DNA of 64,000 bases from Polytrichum commune (GCA_950295325.1 OX485807.1:50870440-50934439), one strand, 5' to 3'; positions 12,189 through 25,433 are shown, numbered from the stretch's first letter. The notes: a model not told the origin generated them from the letters alone. Numbers and translations: made by a program.

Positions 12189-15149
12189 TTATAGAGCCTC
12201 TAGGCTTGTAGTGATTACATCAATTGTCTCACTTAACAATTGGTAAACGGGCTCATCACCCTTTATTCTATGGGCAGCTGGGACCATCTGAAATCTGCAT
12301 GCAAGCACTAATGATGCATCGATATAAGCTACTCTAGAATTCCTCAAGTACACGTAGGAATTAGGGCTATTCCCCCATTTCTGATAGTAGGTTCCTGCAA
12401 TGACATATTCGCCAACCTCAAACTGCCCACCCCAAATACATGTAAACTTCTCGCGTACAATCTGTTTTTTCCTCTGGCATTGTAGAATGTAGAAGTCCAC
12501 CCCTTCTGCATTACCTTCAATCGCTGGGACCGCAAAATTATCGCCAACGTCGACCAAGTCCCCTAGTGTCTCGTCTGTGACATAATCCCATGGCTCGTCA
12601 TCTCCATCTTCAGCCTGCGCTGAAATCATCCGCTCCCTTACAAATGATACATCAGTTGGAACTAGTTTAATAACTCTCCAAGGCTGGACATGGGCCGTCT
12701 TCTCGCAAGCTGCCCAATCACCTTCCATGCATGGGACACAAAAGCAAGACAAATGCCTTACCATTAGCAAGGTAGGATCCGAGATAGACACTCCTTGAAT
12801 TGAGTGCAATTTTCTAGAACCGACGATGGTGTCACACCCGTGAAGGTGCCGACGATCTACATCATCTGGCTGAATAAGGTGAAAGTACCTATAAGACACT
12901 CTTTTGTTTCCACCCAACGAACCTTCCACGATGCCCTCCATAGTCTCCTTCAAGAAGTCAACCGCATCTTTTGCATCTTGTAGCTTCCGCCAGGGGTTGT
13001 GCAGTTGCTCAGTACGCAAAGCTCGCTTCACAACAACACCTGCTCCATCCCACTCGCCTTTCCCATGGCCTGTGCCAAAAAAATTCCAAGACATAACACA
13101 CCCACCAGTAAGACCCGGATATCGGCTAACAAAATACATGGGCCTTGAACCTTTAAATTGCCCGGCACAACCATCACTCCAAACCCAATGACGAGCCACA
13201 TTGACACCTTGACCCTTCAACCACTCCCAGTGCAGCAAGAAGCAATGTTGTACAAATAAGGTGTCATGTGTCTTATCATCTGACACATAGAAGTGACTCT
13301 CCTTCACAATGGTATTAGTCAATGCATCCATTCGGTATGTTATGTGAACAAGAATTGTAATCTGGGACGAATGCCAATGCATGGACTGAATCTCATTTTG
13401 GATTTCAAACGAATAGTTTTCGGCAAAATCAACATGGGAGAGGATAGCATCAGCAGGTAACTCTTTCATACTAACCCTACACTGGACATCTTGCCACCTT
13501 GCAACGAAGTTGTGACTAACAAACTCCTGCAACTTTGGCTTCAAATATTCAAAAAAATCAACACAGGAGGTTTCCATGAAGACTTCTCTTATTCGTTTTC
13601 TGGGTTCCCCATCATCGTTAACTCCAACCACTTCGTAGCTGGAACACCGCCACTTCATATTGAGCGCTGGAGTTGATACCTCCAGAGGGCACATCAGAAG
13701 AGTATGTGCACCGCAATTGGGGCATGAACCCATCAAACAGTCAATTTTATGGAACTCCTCTGATTCCCCTTTTGGACATACAATCTGCTCCCAGAATTTA
13801 GTAACTCCCTCACATTTGGTCAAATGCGCACAACAAGTATCAACAGATAAGTTGTAACACACTTGACATGAACAAGTACAAGAAATGGTAGAGTGTACCC
13901 CCTTCACAGCATCCCTCATTGTGTTGACTGCCTCCCGTAGCATGTCTATCTCAACATGGTACTTGCAGCAACATACATTTCGGTCTTTACACTTTTTGAC
14001 AAAAAATGGCTTCAGGCACTCGAACGCACGCATGGAAATTGTAGCTTCTGGGTGAGACTGAACAAAACGCTCATAGAATGAAGCCTACACAATATATTTG
14101 TGTCACTGGTACTCTACATATGTACTGCCACATACTACAGATGGAGTACTGGCAAGGGATATATGGGAAAAAATATAGAACCCAAAAGTAGTCCAAGGAC
14201 TTTTGAGGAGTACACATTACAAAGCCAATGTATATAGTGTATACTTAGAGATTTCAAAAGTATATTGTAGTAATCTTACAATGCAACTATGTATTAGTAA
14301 TTCATACTCAAAGTACTTCAGGCAAGGACTACTGAAGATACTGACATATACTAATGTATACTAAGATGATGCTGACAAATACTAATTTATACTTAGACGA
14401 GGCTGACATATACTAACGTATACCAAGATGAGGCTGATTTATACTAGTGTATACTAAGATGTGGCTGACATATACTAATGTATACTAAGATGAGGTATAC
14501 CCAACATATATGAGATATGTCTAAACACCAGAATTAGAGTACTATGAAGGTAGTTCTCGTACAATATTGAGTGTGACAAGGTTTTAGCAATACCTCCTAT
14601 CAAACAATATGTACAAACAATATGTAGGCCAAAGTAAACAGGAGCCCTAAAAAACGATTAGTTCTGTGTACATGTACGTTTGAAACTATGTGTACTAACT
14701 GGAACAGGGCACAGCCTTACACCCCAACACGTTTTATTAAAACTGCTCAAAAATTTATGAGAGAACTCAAAACGCCAATTTGAAGAAAACTTCAGATACC
14801 ATACCTGACTTTCCAGTAGAAGGTGGGTAGCGTGAACATCGTACACTTTGGGCCCCAACCTCTTTCTGGTAACATCTTTCTTATTGGGACTCACACGAGT
14901 TTCCGAAGACCACCAAGCGATCACAAGATCCCTAGTCCCGCTGAGAACACCATCTCTCCTTCTCCTCTGAGGCAATTTGAAAATGGAGGATCCATTTGAT
15001 GCTAGTGTCCGCCATCTATGAATGGCAGAGGAAATATTGCCGGGCCTTGTCCCCAACACTCTAGACAAGGCTCGGACGCCAGGGACGTCGCTACTCACTG
15101 CGGCTTCTAGCAATGTCGTCTTCCTTACTAACTTCTGTGCGGAGGTCAC
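12189..15149 (-). CDS. DDE-type transposase-like protein
   Basis: Proposed model: exon 1 from about 15149 to 14805 and exon 2 from 14084 to 12189, a GT-AG intron in phase 0, roughly 746 residues. Exon 1 has a helix-turn-helix-like N-terminal region (LSRVLGT...ISSAIHRW) followed by basic residues. Exon 2 has a cysteine cluster (NVCCCKYH, CTCSCQVC, CPNC) and then HVDFAENY, SDGCAGQFK and GHGKGEWDGAG, spaced like the three acidic sites of an RNase H-fold transposase. I infer that it is a cut-and-paste transposase; I cannot name the superfamily with confidence. No in-frame ATG precedes exon 1 (the frame opens with GTG at 15149 and runs back to about 15213), so the true start is missing or lies in an unrecognised exon. 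Confidence 0.6.
14335..14505. repeat. Tandem repeat inside the transposase intron
   Basis: About four to five degenerate copies of a 36-38 base unit built on GACATATACTAATGTATACTAAGATGAGGCT lie within the intron 14085-14804. Nothing suggests coding. Confidence 0.7.
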
Positions 15150-15213
15150 GGGGGGATCACACCCCCTTACATTTTGTAACCATGTGCGATAATGGGGTAT
15201 TTGATGGGGGGGT

Positions 15214-16266
15214 ATTTATGCACCTCTTGGTATTTTTTCCCTCCCTATTTGTAGATATAAAGCTACTTTGACGTATTTTTTAGCACCCTATATTTATTTG
15301 TAATTTTTTAGAGAGACCAATTTTTGGCATCATATTTTTTTTATAAATCGTACAAGTACCAAATAATGAACGGAATACTATAACATTGCAAAATCAACTA
15401 TGTGATCAACAAACGTTCCACACCATCCATCTTATCATTTAATCGGTTTCAATTAGTTATGCCAATGCTAAAGCATTCAAAGTGCCATTCAAAACACAAC
15501 CAATAACACTTGGAGTTTAGTTAAAAGATTACCAATGAACATGGAGATAACAAAATGTACAAGCTAACATAAACAAGTTATAAACATGCATAGAACAAAA
15601 CAAGGATTATAATCAATTGTTATAAGACATGAAATTTTGCATAATTATCTATTTCAAAACAAAAGATTGCATTCAATTGAAAAAAAAAATACAAAATTGA
15701 AAACATTTACTTTAATTGTGTTCACAAACACATTCAACCTTGTACCAAATATTTACAATGTGAAGGGTTAGCATATAACTATGCACCCTCCAATGCATGT
15801 CAAGGTACATATCGATATCCTCTACAATGTCATGATAAGACAAAATATTTTGGAGAGGTTTAACACCAATGATGACAAATAACTAAAACTAATTGTTGGC
15901 ATGAGGCGGGCAACCTTCGAAGTCTCCAACCACTCCATCACGTATCCTCCAAGGCAAAGCGCAATCCTCCGAGTCTACCATGGTGAGGTGCCAAATGTTG
16001 TAGCGCATCATCGATCATCTACAAAAGGTTGTTGTAGCAAAAAGGCAATGAATAGAATGTTGGCATATTAGACACTACTAGCAAGACAAGTAAAACTAAT
16101 AACAAAAATTTATGAGGAATGAACTATATTCCAATCTTAATTCTCATAATTTCATGGCTTGAAAACTAGGTTTTTTGAGTTAGAGAATTGAACATGCTCA
16201 TTCAAAAATCTATACAAGACCAAACAACAAGAAAATGTGCAAATTCAAGATTTAGGAAAGCATAAA
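15214..16266. other. No gene recognised
   Basis: AT-rich DNA between the transposase-like gene and the left end of element 1. No coding frame or structural RNA recognised. Confidence 0.45.
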
Positions 16267-16796
16267 ACACTATATTCGTTAAATTGAGACTTTCTCTAGT
16301 CTCAAATTAATATATGGATCAAACAACATTCCGTGTTCCGAAACTATATTGCGAACAATCTCAAATATATTATATGTTCTAATATCCCAAATCTATTATG
16401 TGTGGACATAAGCACATATGGTAGAGCACTCAACACCAACTTCATCAACAAAAACACTTTGGGTAGAGCACTCCAAACTAGTTTCATCCAATAAACATAT
16501 AAAATGGTTTATATTATTAGCATGGTCAATAAAATATAGACATTGCAACATACAAAGTGCATGCAATAAATGCATTTTTCTTCAATGGACAATTTAGTCC
16601 CAAACTTAATAAAAAAATGAACTTCACATTTGTATTGAAATATAGTAAATGAATATTCATCCAACCCCAAACAATATAGCATTCGCAAGTTCTACCCAAA
16701 CTTTGCCCCAAGTTTGAGGAGCACACATATGAGTAATATATATTCGTCGAATTACATATTACACTATAATCATGCTAACACAATCCTACCAACTTC

Positions 16797-19700
16797 TCAT
16801 TTAACGTGGGTTGCTTCTTCTGCGATCCGAGCAAGGTTGTCTTTTGCAAAAGTTATGTACTTTTGAGGGATGGACACCGATCCACTATGATTTTTCCGTG
16901 GTTTCCATGCTATGAATATGGAATCTGTATCTATCCAAGATGGACCATGCTCAGAATCCACCTTCCACCGAAAGTTAGGGTTTGTATCCCAGCCTGTATA
17001 ATGCCGAACAACATCTTCATTCCGTGATGTCGGTCGGTAGTACTCTACTTGTATTTGTCGAAAATGAGGGCTGGAAATTACAAAATTTGGTTTGGACAAA
17101 GCTCTTGCCACCCACACTGGCTTTGCATATGTCTCATCTCCAGGACGCAAAATGAGCATATAACCTTCATGACAATCCACTGCAATGCGGAAAGATGGTG
17201 GCGGACGACTACTAGCAGGCCCCACGTAATGGTCGTCCACATCAAACTCCTCTCGAACCTCTCCATTTCCCAAAAGACTAGCCTCCGAAGCTTGTACATT
17301 GACACGTGTTTGTGGCCAAAACCCATGCCTTAAAGTAAGGGGTGTATCTTCATGAAGGTTTGCCAAAGCGCCACGAACACGTGTCCAATATTGTATCCAA
17401 CTTCCGTAACGAAGCCAACACGATCCACCAACATCCGCTACCCTCAAACTCTCCCAATATTGTATGAAGCCTGATATGCCTTTACAAATGTCCTCCAAAT
17501 TCTTCATGGGTATTGGTTTGCAAGGCTTAGGCTCTCCGTCAGGCAACATCGTCCTTCCTTCCCCATCAACACGCCATACAAGGAGACCCTCCGGCGGGCT
17601 CCAGTCTTGTGATGTGCACAACAACTTGTATTGCATGGCGGGGACACCATCGTCACGCACGTAGAACCGAAATTGTTGTGCCTTCGTATGCCCGATCAAT
17701 CGGTGAGCTCCGCTTCGAATATACGGTTCTATAAATGCCTTGAAATCTGGAACCTCCTCAATCATATGTGGGATGACGGGAATGTTCTCCAAATCCATGT
17801 ACGACTTCATCAACAATGGGATTGTTGGAAAATCCTCCTCGCGCAACTTCATGCTCCACCGCCCAAAGGACGCATCAATATCATCGTGCGTGTGGCCTAC
17901 CAATAGAAAGGACACAAAAACCTCCTTGAAAATGCCTTTCGCAACCAACAACGACCAATATGCAAAAACATATCTACTTTTATTGTCCTTCGCACAATTG
18001 TCCAATTGGACACGCAGAGTTGGGGGCAAATTCTTGGCAATCACATCTTCACTTGGTGGCTCCGGCAATGAGTGCACGCATACATCTCTTCCATCCAAGA
18101 CCGCTTCATATAGAGGTGTTGATCCCGAGTTTTCAAATAGCAATCTTGATGAATAGGACGGCGGTTTCTCCAAATCACGTAAAAGCTTTGCAAATGACCC
18201 TATCGTGTGGTTTGAATCCCCCGGATACAAATCAAGAGCATAATGAGCATACTTGACATCTCCATGCCCATGTGCAATCATTCCTGCAAAGGCAACCCAA
18301 TGGTTTAATATTCAACTATAACACCAAAAAATTCACATGGTGTACATGTATGGCCCCAAGTACAAACCTAAACGCACAAATTTGTGTTTAGGTAATGCAA
18401 TGCAATTGTTATCAAAATCACCTGTAACCGAAACAGGAAGCTTAAAAAGGCCGTCCGTGGCTTTTATTCGATTTGCAAAACATGGTGAGGCTGTTTTGGC
18501 ATGGTCCATTTTGTCATGGATGATTGTAAGGACTTCCAAAGGCCTGGAGATGGACAAAGCTCTATTTGTGTAGTAATCATTACGGTGTGCCTCTTGCATG
18601 TTCACATGCTTGAAATAGTTCATTTGATGTGCGGCATAGGACTCTGTCCCCATCGTGTGTGCATCTCGAAGGCGTTTCAACTTCTCGCATTTGGAACAAC
18701 GGGCAAATTTGTCGCCTCGTCTTTTTGTGATGTATTCGCTAAAGTGAGATTTTTTGATAGCACTCAGTTTCGACAACGAAATAGGGTCCAACCCGGCCTT
18801 CTCGCCAACTGCGTTTACGTCCAACAATATGTCTTTCCATTTCGTGCCTGTAGGAAGAACCTTCTCCACAACCTTTTCACCGGTTGTGAGTGTCCGTGTT
18901 TTGTGCGGCATTGCATCGGCAAGGGGGACAATGATGGTTGCCAGAGTGGCTGTTGCTTGTCTCGTTGCTTCTCTTGGTTTCTTTAAGCCCGTGTTCCCAT
19001 GGTGACGGGCACGGCGGCCTTCATTGGCATACGCGGCTTGTCTATAAAATTCCGCTTTCGACACACCGTGAATGGTGTACCATGCCGTACAACACACGTC
19101 TATGCTCTCAAGGGTGATGACCTTGCGACCCGCTCCGTTCACATGTATCGCCCTATGGACATCAAGTTTTTTGGTGGATCTTAGACGGAAATCTCCAAGC
19201 CACATTTCTTCACGGATGGCCTTCAATTTATCTCTTGGGAACAATTGGCAACAACGATGTACACAACAATCCTTCGTAGCAACTTCTCTAATAGACTCCT
19301 CACAGAGCAACCTTTGACGTTTACACTTATTTGCAGACGGAGTAGGACGTGTCAATGTTTCGTACTTCCGAAGGCCTTTGCGTGGCCGAATGTTTGCTTG
19401 GAGCTCCTGTTGGATTTGGACGTGTCGTCGCTCATGGTCGCGCAAACTAACCCCCTCAATTGTCACATTCCTCAACGGCCACCTTCGCAACGAGAACCTA
19501 TGAGTTGGATTGACTTCCGAATGTACAAGTGATTCTAATATAACAACTCCAACGTCCTCGGTGCCAAGGGAGTGTTCATCAATGCAATCTTGTGGATGTG
19601 TGTTACGACAAATACCCTCCGCCACAGCAACTCCACTGTCATTAACAAGTACCACATCCAAATTCACCCATGAAGCTCGTGAAAGCCCCGCACATTCCAC

Positions 19701-19886
19701 AATGGGGCAAAAAGGGTCAGATGGCGAAGGACTCCCCAAATGACCTTCATCTGCACTGTCATCAAAACTATCCTCCCCGACAATGTCTAGCTCATCCCCA
19801 GACAGAGATTGGGTGCTGCCCATGTCTTCAGAGAAGGAATCCCCTCTTCCACCAACTCCCTCCATTGCGCCTACACAAATGCACAT
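16797..19886 (-). CDS. DUF7869-like transposase (2 exons)
   Basis: Proposed model: exon 1 from 19886 to 18368 and exon 2 from 18283 to 16797, joined by a GT-AG intron in matching phase, up to 1001 residues. The start may be the later ATG at 19865, because TTTGTGTAG just before it could be a splice acceptor. Order of parts: an acidic N-terminus, a Cys/His cluster near CCVHRCCQLF, a second cysteine pair (CSKCEKL), then HDKMDHAK, and in exon 2 QLDNCAKDNKSRYVFAYW and VGHTHDDIDASFG. The last two motifs are hallmarks of proteins I know as DUF7869. The D...DN...GHTHxDID layout looks like an RNase H-fold catalytic triad, so I infer a transposase. The gene lies next to the left end of element 1, as expected for its mobilising enzyme. 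The frame is open throughout. Confidence 0.65.
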
Positions 19887-20066
19887 GAAACCTCAACAAA
19901 CATGGACACAACGTAAGGGTCCAAAAAAATCAAATATTGGAAAATGCAAAACATCACGATAAATGGGGACACTGAGGATCAAGACATTTGCAACACAAAT
20001 GCAATGTGAGCTCCCAATACTATGCGCCAGTCCACAAAATGTTCCACAAAATATTTTGGGTGGGAG

Positions 20067-21172
20067 TTTGGGTCGGCCGACCTAAACCCTGTGGCACCAG
20101 GGATTGAGGGCCATCCACACCTTGCCCGTGGGATAGGGTCGGGTTCCGGTCGACCGACTCAAACCTTGTACAATGATGGGTTGAGGGCCATTTAGAATTC
20201 CATCACGCTGTGGGGAAAATTTTGGGTCGACCGACCCAATCTTTGACGGGGTTAATCCACCCACACTGGATAGGGGTTTGGGTCGGTCGACCCAAACTTT
20301 CACAGGCTAAATCCATCCACACTGGGAAGGGGTTTGGGTCGACCGACCCAAACTTTCACAGGGTAAACCCACCACACTCGGAAGGGGTTTGGGTCGGTCG
20401 ACCCAAACTTTCACAGGGTAAGTCCACCCACACTGGGAAAGGGTTTGGGTCGGTCGACCCAAACTTTCACAGTGTAAATCCACCCACACTGGGATGAGGT
20501 TTGGGTCGCTCGACCCAAACATTACATATGATGGGATAAGGTTCCTACTCTGTCCGTCCAAACCTTCTGAGTACCTTGGGTAAGGGCCATTAACAATTCG
20601 TTCACGATGTGCGAAAAAGTTTGGGTCGACCGACCCAAACCTTCTGAAAGGTTTTACGATAAACGCCCATAGTGGGGTAGGGGTTTGGGTCGACCGACCC
20701 AAATCTCAGAAGGGTCAGACTAGACCCCCCCCCCCAACACTAGTGAGGGGGTTTGGGTCGACCGACCCAAACCTCACAAGGGTCAGACTAGACCCCCCCC
20801 CCCCCCCAAACACTAGTGAAGGGGTTTGGGTCGACCGACCCAAACCTCACAAGGGTCAGACTAGACCCCCCCCCAACACTAGTGAAGGGGTTTGGGTCGA
20901 CCGACCCAAACCTCACAAGGGTCAGACTAGACCCCCCCCCAACACTAGTGAAGGGGTTTGGGTCGATCGACCCAAACCTCACAAGGGTCAGGCTAGACCC
21001 CCCCCCCCAACACTAGTGAAGGGGTTTGGGTCGACCGACCCAAACCTCACAAGGGTGAGACTAGAACCCGCCCACACTAGTGGAGGGGTTTGGGTCGATC
21101 GACCCAAACCTCAGAATGGTCAGACTAGAACCCGCCCACACTAGTGGAGGGGTTTGGGTCGACCGACCCAAA
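20067..21172. repeat. Palindrome array A: 17 copies of TTTGGGTCG-N2-CGACCCAAA
   Basis: A 20-bp near-palindrome recurs 17 times starting at 20067, 20144, 20221, 20277, 20333, 20388, 20444, 20500, 20620, 20684, 20752, 20825, 20891, 20957, 21025, 21089 and 21153. The commonest form is TTTGGGTCGACCGACCCAAA. The two centre bases vary (AC, GT, AT, CT, GC), while the 9-base arms are kept except in the first two copies. Two tandem series are visible: about 56-base units from 20221 to 20519, and 64-73-base units from 20684 with poly-C runs and CACTAGTG. The array starts 180 bases upstream of the transposase start, so it could be the promoter or a protein-binding array. Long open frames across it are by-products of the repeat. 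Confidence 0.9.
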
Positions 21173-22029
21173 CCTCACAAGGGTCAGACTGAAACCCGCC
21201 AACACTAGTGTCGACCGACGTATAATACAGCGTATAATGCGGCGTATAATGCAACGGATATTGAGAGGTGTGTGGAATTTCATCTCATTGCAAAGTTCAC
21301 TGCGGACTTGCATGCTGTGAATAGGTCCTCATGAACAACAGCGTGAACGAACCTCGAAGTACAGCTCCGACTAAGAGTTCTCTCTACGAATTCAGGAGTG
21401 GAAGAAGAGCAAAAAAGAACCAACTTTTGGGGGGTGCGCCCCTTTATACTATCCACCTCCACTTGCCCGACTTCCTCATTGGATGCCTTTCCCGCCTTCT
21501 TATTTCAAACCTCCTGACATAATTCCCCGTTTTCTGTTTATTGTAGAAAATGCGCATCTTTCAATGCCCCTCTCATACCCCAGCCGTCATATGTCTTAGT
21601 CTATAATATTTAATATTTTTTTGGTTTTGTGTGTATATGACATACGACATTGGGAGGAAGGGTGGCGGCCACATTAATTTTTTCAAGTGTCACAACGGTA
21701 TATTTTAACCAATATGTATACCCAACCACAACTCCATTCAATGCTTTCAAGTGCAAACCTATTTAGGTGGGGTTGGGGCCATTTGGAGGTTGCAATTATG
21801 AGAGAGTTTCCAAGGCTTGAGGCCATTGTCATGATGAATAAAATTATTTATTTGTCTCCCCTAAACCCTAAACCCTAGAACATTGCGGCTCTGTTATCTC
21901 GCATGGAAGTGTAGCAATGATAAACGTATGTGGACGTTGTTAAGGGGATACTAACTAGCAATGTCGCTTTTTGGTTCAATCTTTTAATGTTATTTCAATC
22001 CATCCTCAAGTTCACTTCAAGTTTACTAA

Positions 22030-22880
22030 TGTGTGTGACCAAAACATCCAAAGTTGGACCCTAAACCCTTATAACATCCACAACATGAAATACGTATTGA
22101 CAAAATACAAAACCAATTAGTATATCATGTTTAAACGTCCCAAATAACATATTAACATGATCAAGATTGTATTTACTATAACCTTCCTATTAGACTCTTC
22201 TTCATATTATGCAAACAATATCTGTTATATCTTTCTCCATTATCCAATACATGTGGAGGGAACAATGAATAAGAACATGATTGCGTGAATGGCTTCATTT
22301 GATGTTGTGCTTCTCTTATTTACTTTTGCATCACATTCCATATATTAAATACATCATGAACCATGGTTTATTGGCAACTATGTGATTCCCTAAAGTGAGC
22401 AAAACATCCAAAGTTGAACCCCTTACCCCTAATAACATCCACAACATTTCATGTTATTTGAATAAACACAAGACCATTCACTATATCACGTTTAAACGTC
22501 CGTAATAACAAATAAACATAATCAAGATCGTCTTTTCTATTACCTTCCAGTAAAAACCTATTCTCACCAGTAAGTCAATGTTATATGTTAATATTGGATA
22601 GATTAATATGTTATAAACCTAACTCCTAAACCCTAAACCCTAAACCCTAAATACAAAAATTCGTAGTTGTTCACTGCTACCTCCACATACAAACAACATG
22701 AACTTTATCTTGCGCCATTATGTAATATACGTGGAGGGAACATTCAATAACAACATGATTGCGTCAAAGGGCTTCATTTGATGTTGTGGTTCTCCGATTT
22801 ACTTTTATATCACATTCGAAGTACATATATCACGATCCATGGTTTATTGGCGACTATGTGATTCATTCAAGTGAGTATGT
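22030..22880. repeat. Diverged tandem duplication
   Basis: CAAAACATCCAAAGTTG followed by CCTAAACCC/CCTTACCCC and TAACATCCACAACAT occurs near 22040 and again near 22404. GGCTTCATTTGATGTTGTG, then ACCATGGTTTATTGGC, occurs near 22290-22380 and again near 22770-22860. This is an imperfect duplication with a period of roughly 370-480 bases, without coding content. Confidence 0.65.
22624..22651. repeat. Interstitial telomere-type repeat
   Basis: Nearly four units of CCCTAAA, the plant telomere repeat read on this strand. A shorter tract lies near 21860-21879. They are too short to mark a chromosome end. Confidence 0.8.
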
Positions 22881-23308
22881 AAGGGATTTACTAAAAACTT
22901 GAGCATGTTAGCATTTCGACATAAGGATCATGCAATTCCAAACCCTGAGAAAATGCTCTTGGGGAAGGTATACATTTAGCAAACACATTCAAATATCCTA
23001 AATTTCCGAATTTCATGTTGGGGGACGGGGGTTATATTTTTTATTCATTGCATATTGTGTGAGTTCTTGGCATCATTGGTAAAGTCTAAATGTCAACGAT
23101 TACATCGTTAAATGTCACGCAATTGTATTATTTTTCTAACTTGCTCAAACAAAAGAGAAACCAATGATTTCAACTTGTTTGGGAAATTTAGGTTATGGTG
23201 TCATGTGAGTAGGGGTTAAGTCTTAGTTTTAGCATAACGTTGCGTTGTAAAAATGCATTAGTTGTATAAATGGTTTCATTTTGTAGAATACCGCATTTGA
23301 TGTGCACC

Positions 23309-23845
23309 TTATGGGGCATTCCCACTTGACATTAGTTAGAAGTAGTATTAGTCTAAATGCGGTTTTAGTTATCTAGGTTTCACACATATGGCTCTTTTTA
23401 GTGCCGAGCCTAGGTGGCAAATGATGTGGCATGGCTTAAAAGTGGAGGTTTTAAGCCTCAACCACCGACGCTCCCATCGGTACCTAAACATTAGGCAAGA
23501 ATATAGGAATTTTAAAAGTGTCGCCTCCCACCCTTGTGATTGGTTGCTTTTTAGTCTTAGCTATGAGGGCACGAGGAGCTTCATTAACAAAAACCGATGG
23601 TAAGATAGGTGAGTAGTAAGGCATTTGGGGATGGGACAAAAACTACCCAACATTCATTGCTTGGTAGATAAAACCATGAACATGTGTGAAAGCTACTTAA
23701 CTAAAACCTACTTGAAAATCTCCGGAGCAAGTTCTTGTAGGTGCATTGGGATAGTTGGATGCCTCCGCTATAACCGAGGGAGCTTTACCCGGTCTTTATA
23801 AAATAGTGAGGGTCTTAACTAAAGTCAAGTGGGAATGCCCCATTA
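23309..23845. mobile_element. Tourist-like miniature element, TSD TTA
   Basis: The 531-bp element 23312-23842 starts TGGGGCATTCCCACTTGAC and ends with its exact complement GTCAAGTGGGAATGCCCCA. The trinucleotide TTA flanks both sides (23309-23311 and 23843-23845). TTA duplication and GGGGCATTCC-type ends are the signature of PIF/Harbinger-derived Tourist elements. No transposase is coded. It is inserted within element 1, upstream of the ParB-like gene. Confidence 0.85.
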
Positions 23846-23899
23846 GGGTACTCCAAAGTGTCTTGAAAATACTAATGCCCGCTAAGGGTTTACAGTTTG

Positions 23900-24756
23900 G
23901 CTTTAGGATTTAGGGTTCCCCGTAATCCTAATTCCGTTGGTGCCCTAATCCCGTTGGCACCCTATTCGTGCGGTTGGGGGCCAATTCCCGAGGCATACAA
24001 AACCCCAGCCGTCACAACTTTTCGCTCTTTCTCTCTCTCTCCGCGCCAAGCATTCGCTCCGCGCCTCTTGTGGAAGCGCCGCCTCTCCTGAAGCGCCGCT
24101 TTCGCGAAGCGCCGTGGCGATTCAGGGTGGCGATTTTCTTCTCTTCCCTCCCTTCTTGTTGCTTTGGCGCCTACTGATTCTTCTCCTTCCCTCCCTTCTC
24201 TTGCTGTAGAAGTTAGGAAGTGTTTGCAATAGAACAGAAACCTAAGGAGAGAGTTTTAGAGTGCGTGAGAGTTAGTAGAGTGATTGTTGTAGAGTGAAGT
24301 AAGTAGAAGATTGTTGAAGGGTTTTCCAACATTCTAAGCTTGCGGGTTTTGGAGGCTGTATTGTAGTTGGAGAGTTTGTGAGATTTAGGAGTTCTATAAG
24401 ATAATCAGGAGGTGTTTGAGAGATACAAAAGTCATTTGAGAGAGTCAGTCATTGTTTTGAGAGATTCACTTGTTCTTAGGGATTCAGAGGTTGTTTGAAA
24501 CACTCAATTGTTGTTTGAGAGATATCTAAGTCATTTGAGAGAGTCAGTTATTGTTTTGAGAGATTCACTTGTTCTTAGAGATTCAGAGGTTGTTTGAAGT
24601 ATTGAATTGTTGTTTGAGAGATTCAAAAGAGATCTAGGAGTTGTATGAGAGATTGTGGATTTGTGTGAGAGGTTACATTCAACTGTTTCTGTGTTATTGG
24701 AAGAAGAACACCTGTTCTAAAGCAACTGTTTACAACAACTGCTACATACAACAAAG
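23900..24756 (+). promoter_or_regulatory. Probable promoter and 5' leader of the ParB-like gene
   Basis: A GC-rich block with CT repeats (24025-24130) is followed by a long GAGAG/TTGTTTGAGAG-rich leader with about two copies of a roughly 97-base repeat (24430-24620). ACAACAAAG|GTATTTTC at about 24757 fits a splice donor, and TTTTCTTACAG just before the ATG at 25461 fits its acceptor. I infer a 5'-UTR exon and an intron that holds palindrome array B. The transcription start is not placed. Confidence 0.45.
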
Positions 24757-24876
24757 GTATTTTCTTTTATTATATGCAATAAGTGTTTGTCAATTGAAGG
24801 TATTGTAGCATACACAACGCATAAGCATTGTATATGCTACGTGCCAACTTTTAAAAATTACATTAAAATAGGAAAG

Positions 24877-25433
24877 TTTGGGGAGACGACCCAAACACGG
24901 CCACAGGTTTGGGTCGGTCGACCCAAACACAGCCTCTTGTTTGGGTCGACCGACCCAAACACAGCCTCTTGTTTGGGTCGACCGACCCAAACACAAAACA
25001 AAGCATCATGTTTGGGTCGACCGACCCAAACACAGCCTCTTGTTTGGGTCGACCGACCCAAACACAAAACAAAGCATCATGTTTGGGCCGAACGACCCAA
25101 ACACAGCCTCTTGTTTGGGTCGACCGACCCAAACACAAAACAAAGCATCATGTTTGGGCCGAACGACCCAAACAACGTCTTCTAATTATAAACTCATAAA
25201 GAAATCCATGATTTTTGCATCAATATAAAATTCACATCCACTAAAAAATAATAATCAAGGAATGTATCAAGGAAAAGTATCAAGTAATCCTGCATGTCAC
25301 AAACAATATAAAATGCAAATCCACCCAATAATCAAAACATTCTTATTATCAATACAAATGATGCTGAAATATATAAATATACAATCCACCTAAACCTATT
25401 CATGTCGTAGATGTTTGGGTCGAACGACCGAAA
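24877..25433. repeat. Palindrome array B (10 copies) in the presumed 5'-UTR intron
   Basis: Copies start near 24877 (degenerate), 24908, 24940, 24972, 25011, 25043, 25082, 25114, 25153 and 25414. Spacers alternate between short ACAGCCTCTTG and longer ACAAAACAAAGCATCATG pieces. Three copies carry an AACG variant in place of ACCG at the centre. The whole array lies between the presumed splice donor at 24757 and the acceptor before 25461. Confidence 0.85.

Larger units (their letters stand above)
21173..23308. other. Non-coding interior of element 1
   Basis: Just after the array, GCGTATAATGC-like words recur three times (about 21220-21252). No convincing protein is coded. The rest is AT-rich with the duplication and telomere-like tracts listed separately. 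Confidence 0.5.

Noticed and set aside
20210-21144. Long open frames rich in FGSTDPN or WVDRPKP on both strands
   Set aside because: They are readings of the palindrome array in several frames; the repeat has no stop codon in most frames. There is no independent sign of coding.
20067-21172. CRISPR-like array of palindromic repeats
   Set aside because: Spacers are themselves repeated, not unique. Neighbouring genes are eukaryotic with introns, and no cas genes are present.
21860-22651. Chromosome-end telomere
   Set aside because: The TTTAGGG-type tracts are only two to four units long and lie inside repeat-rich interior DNA.
24787-25228. Overlapping open frames on both strands in array B
   Set aside because: Same cause: repeat-driven open frames within a presumed intron.
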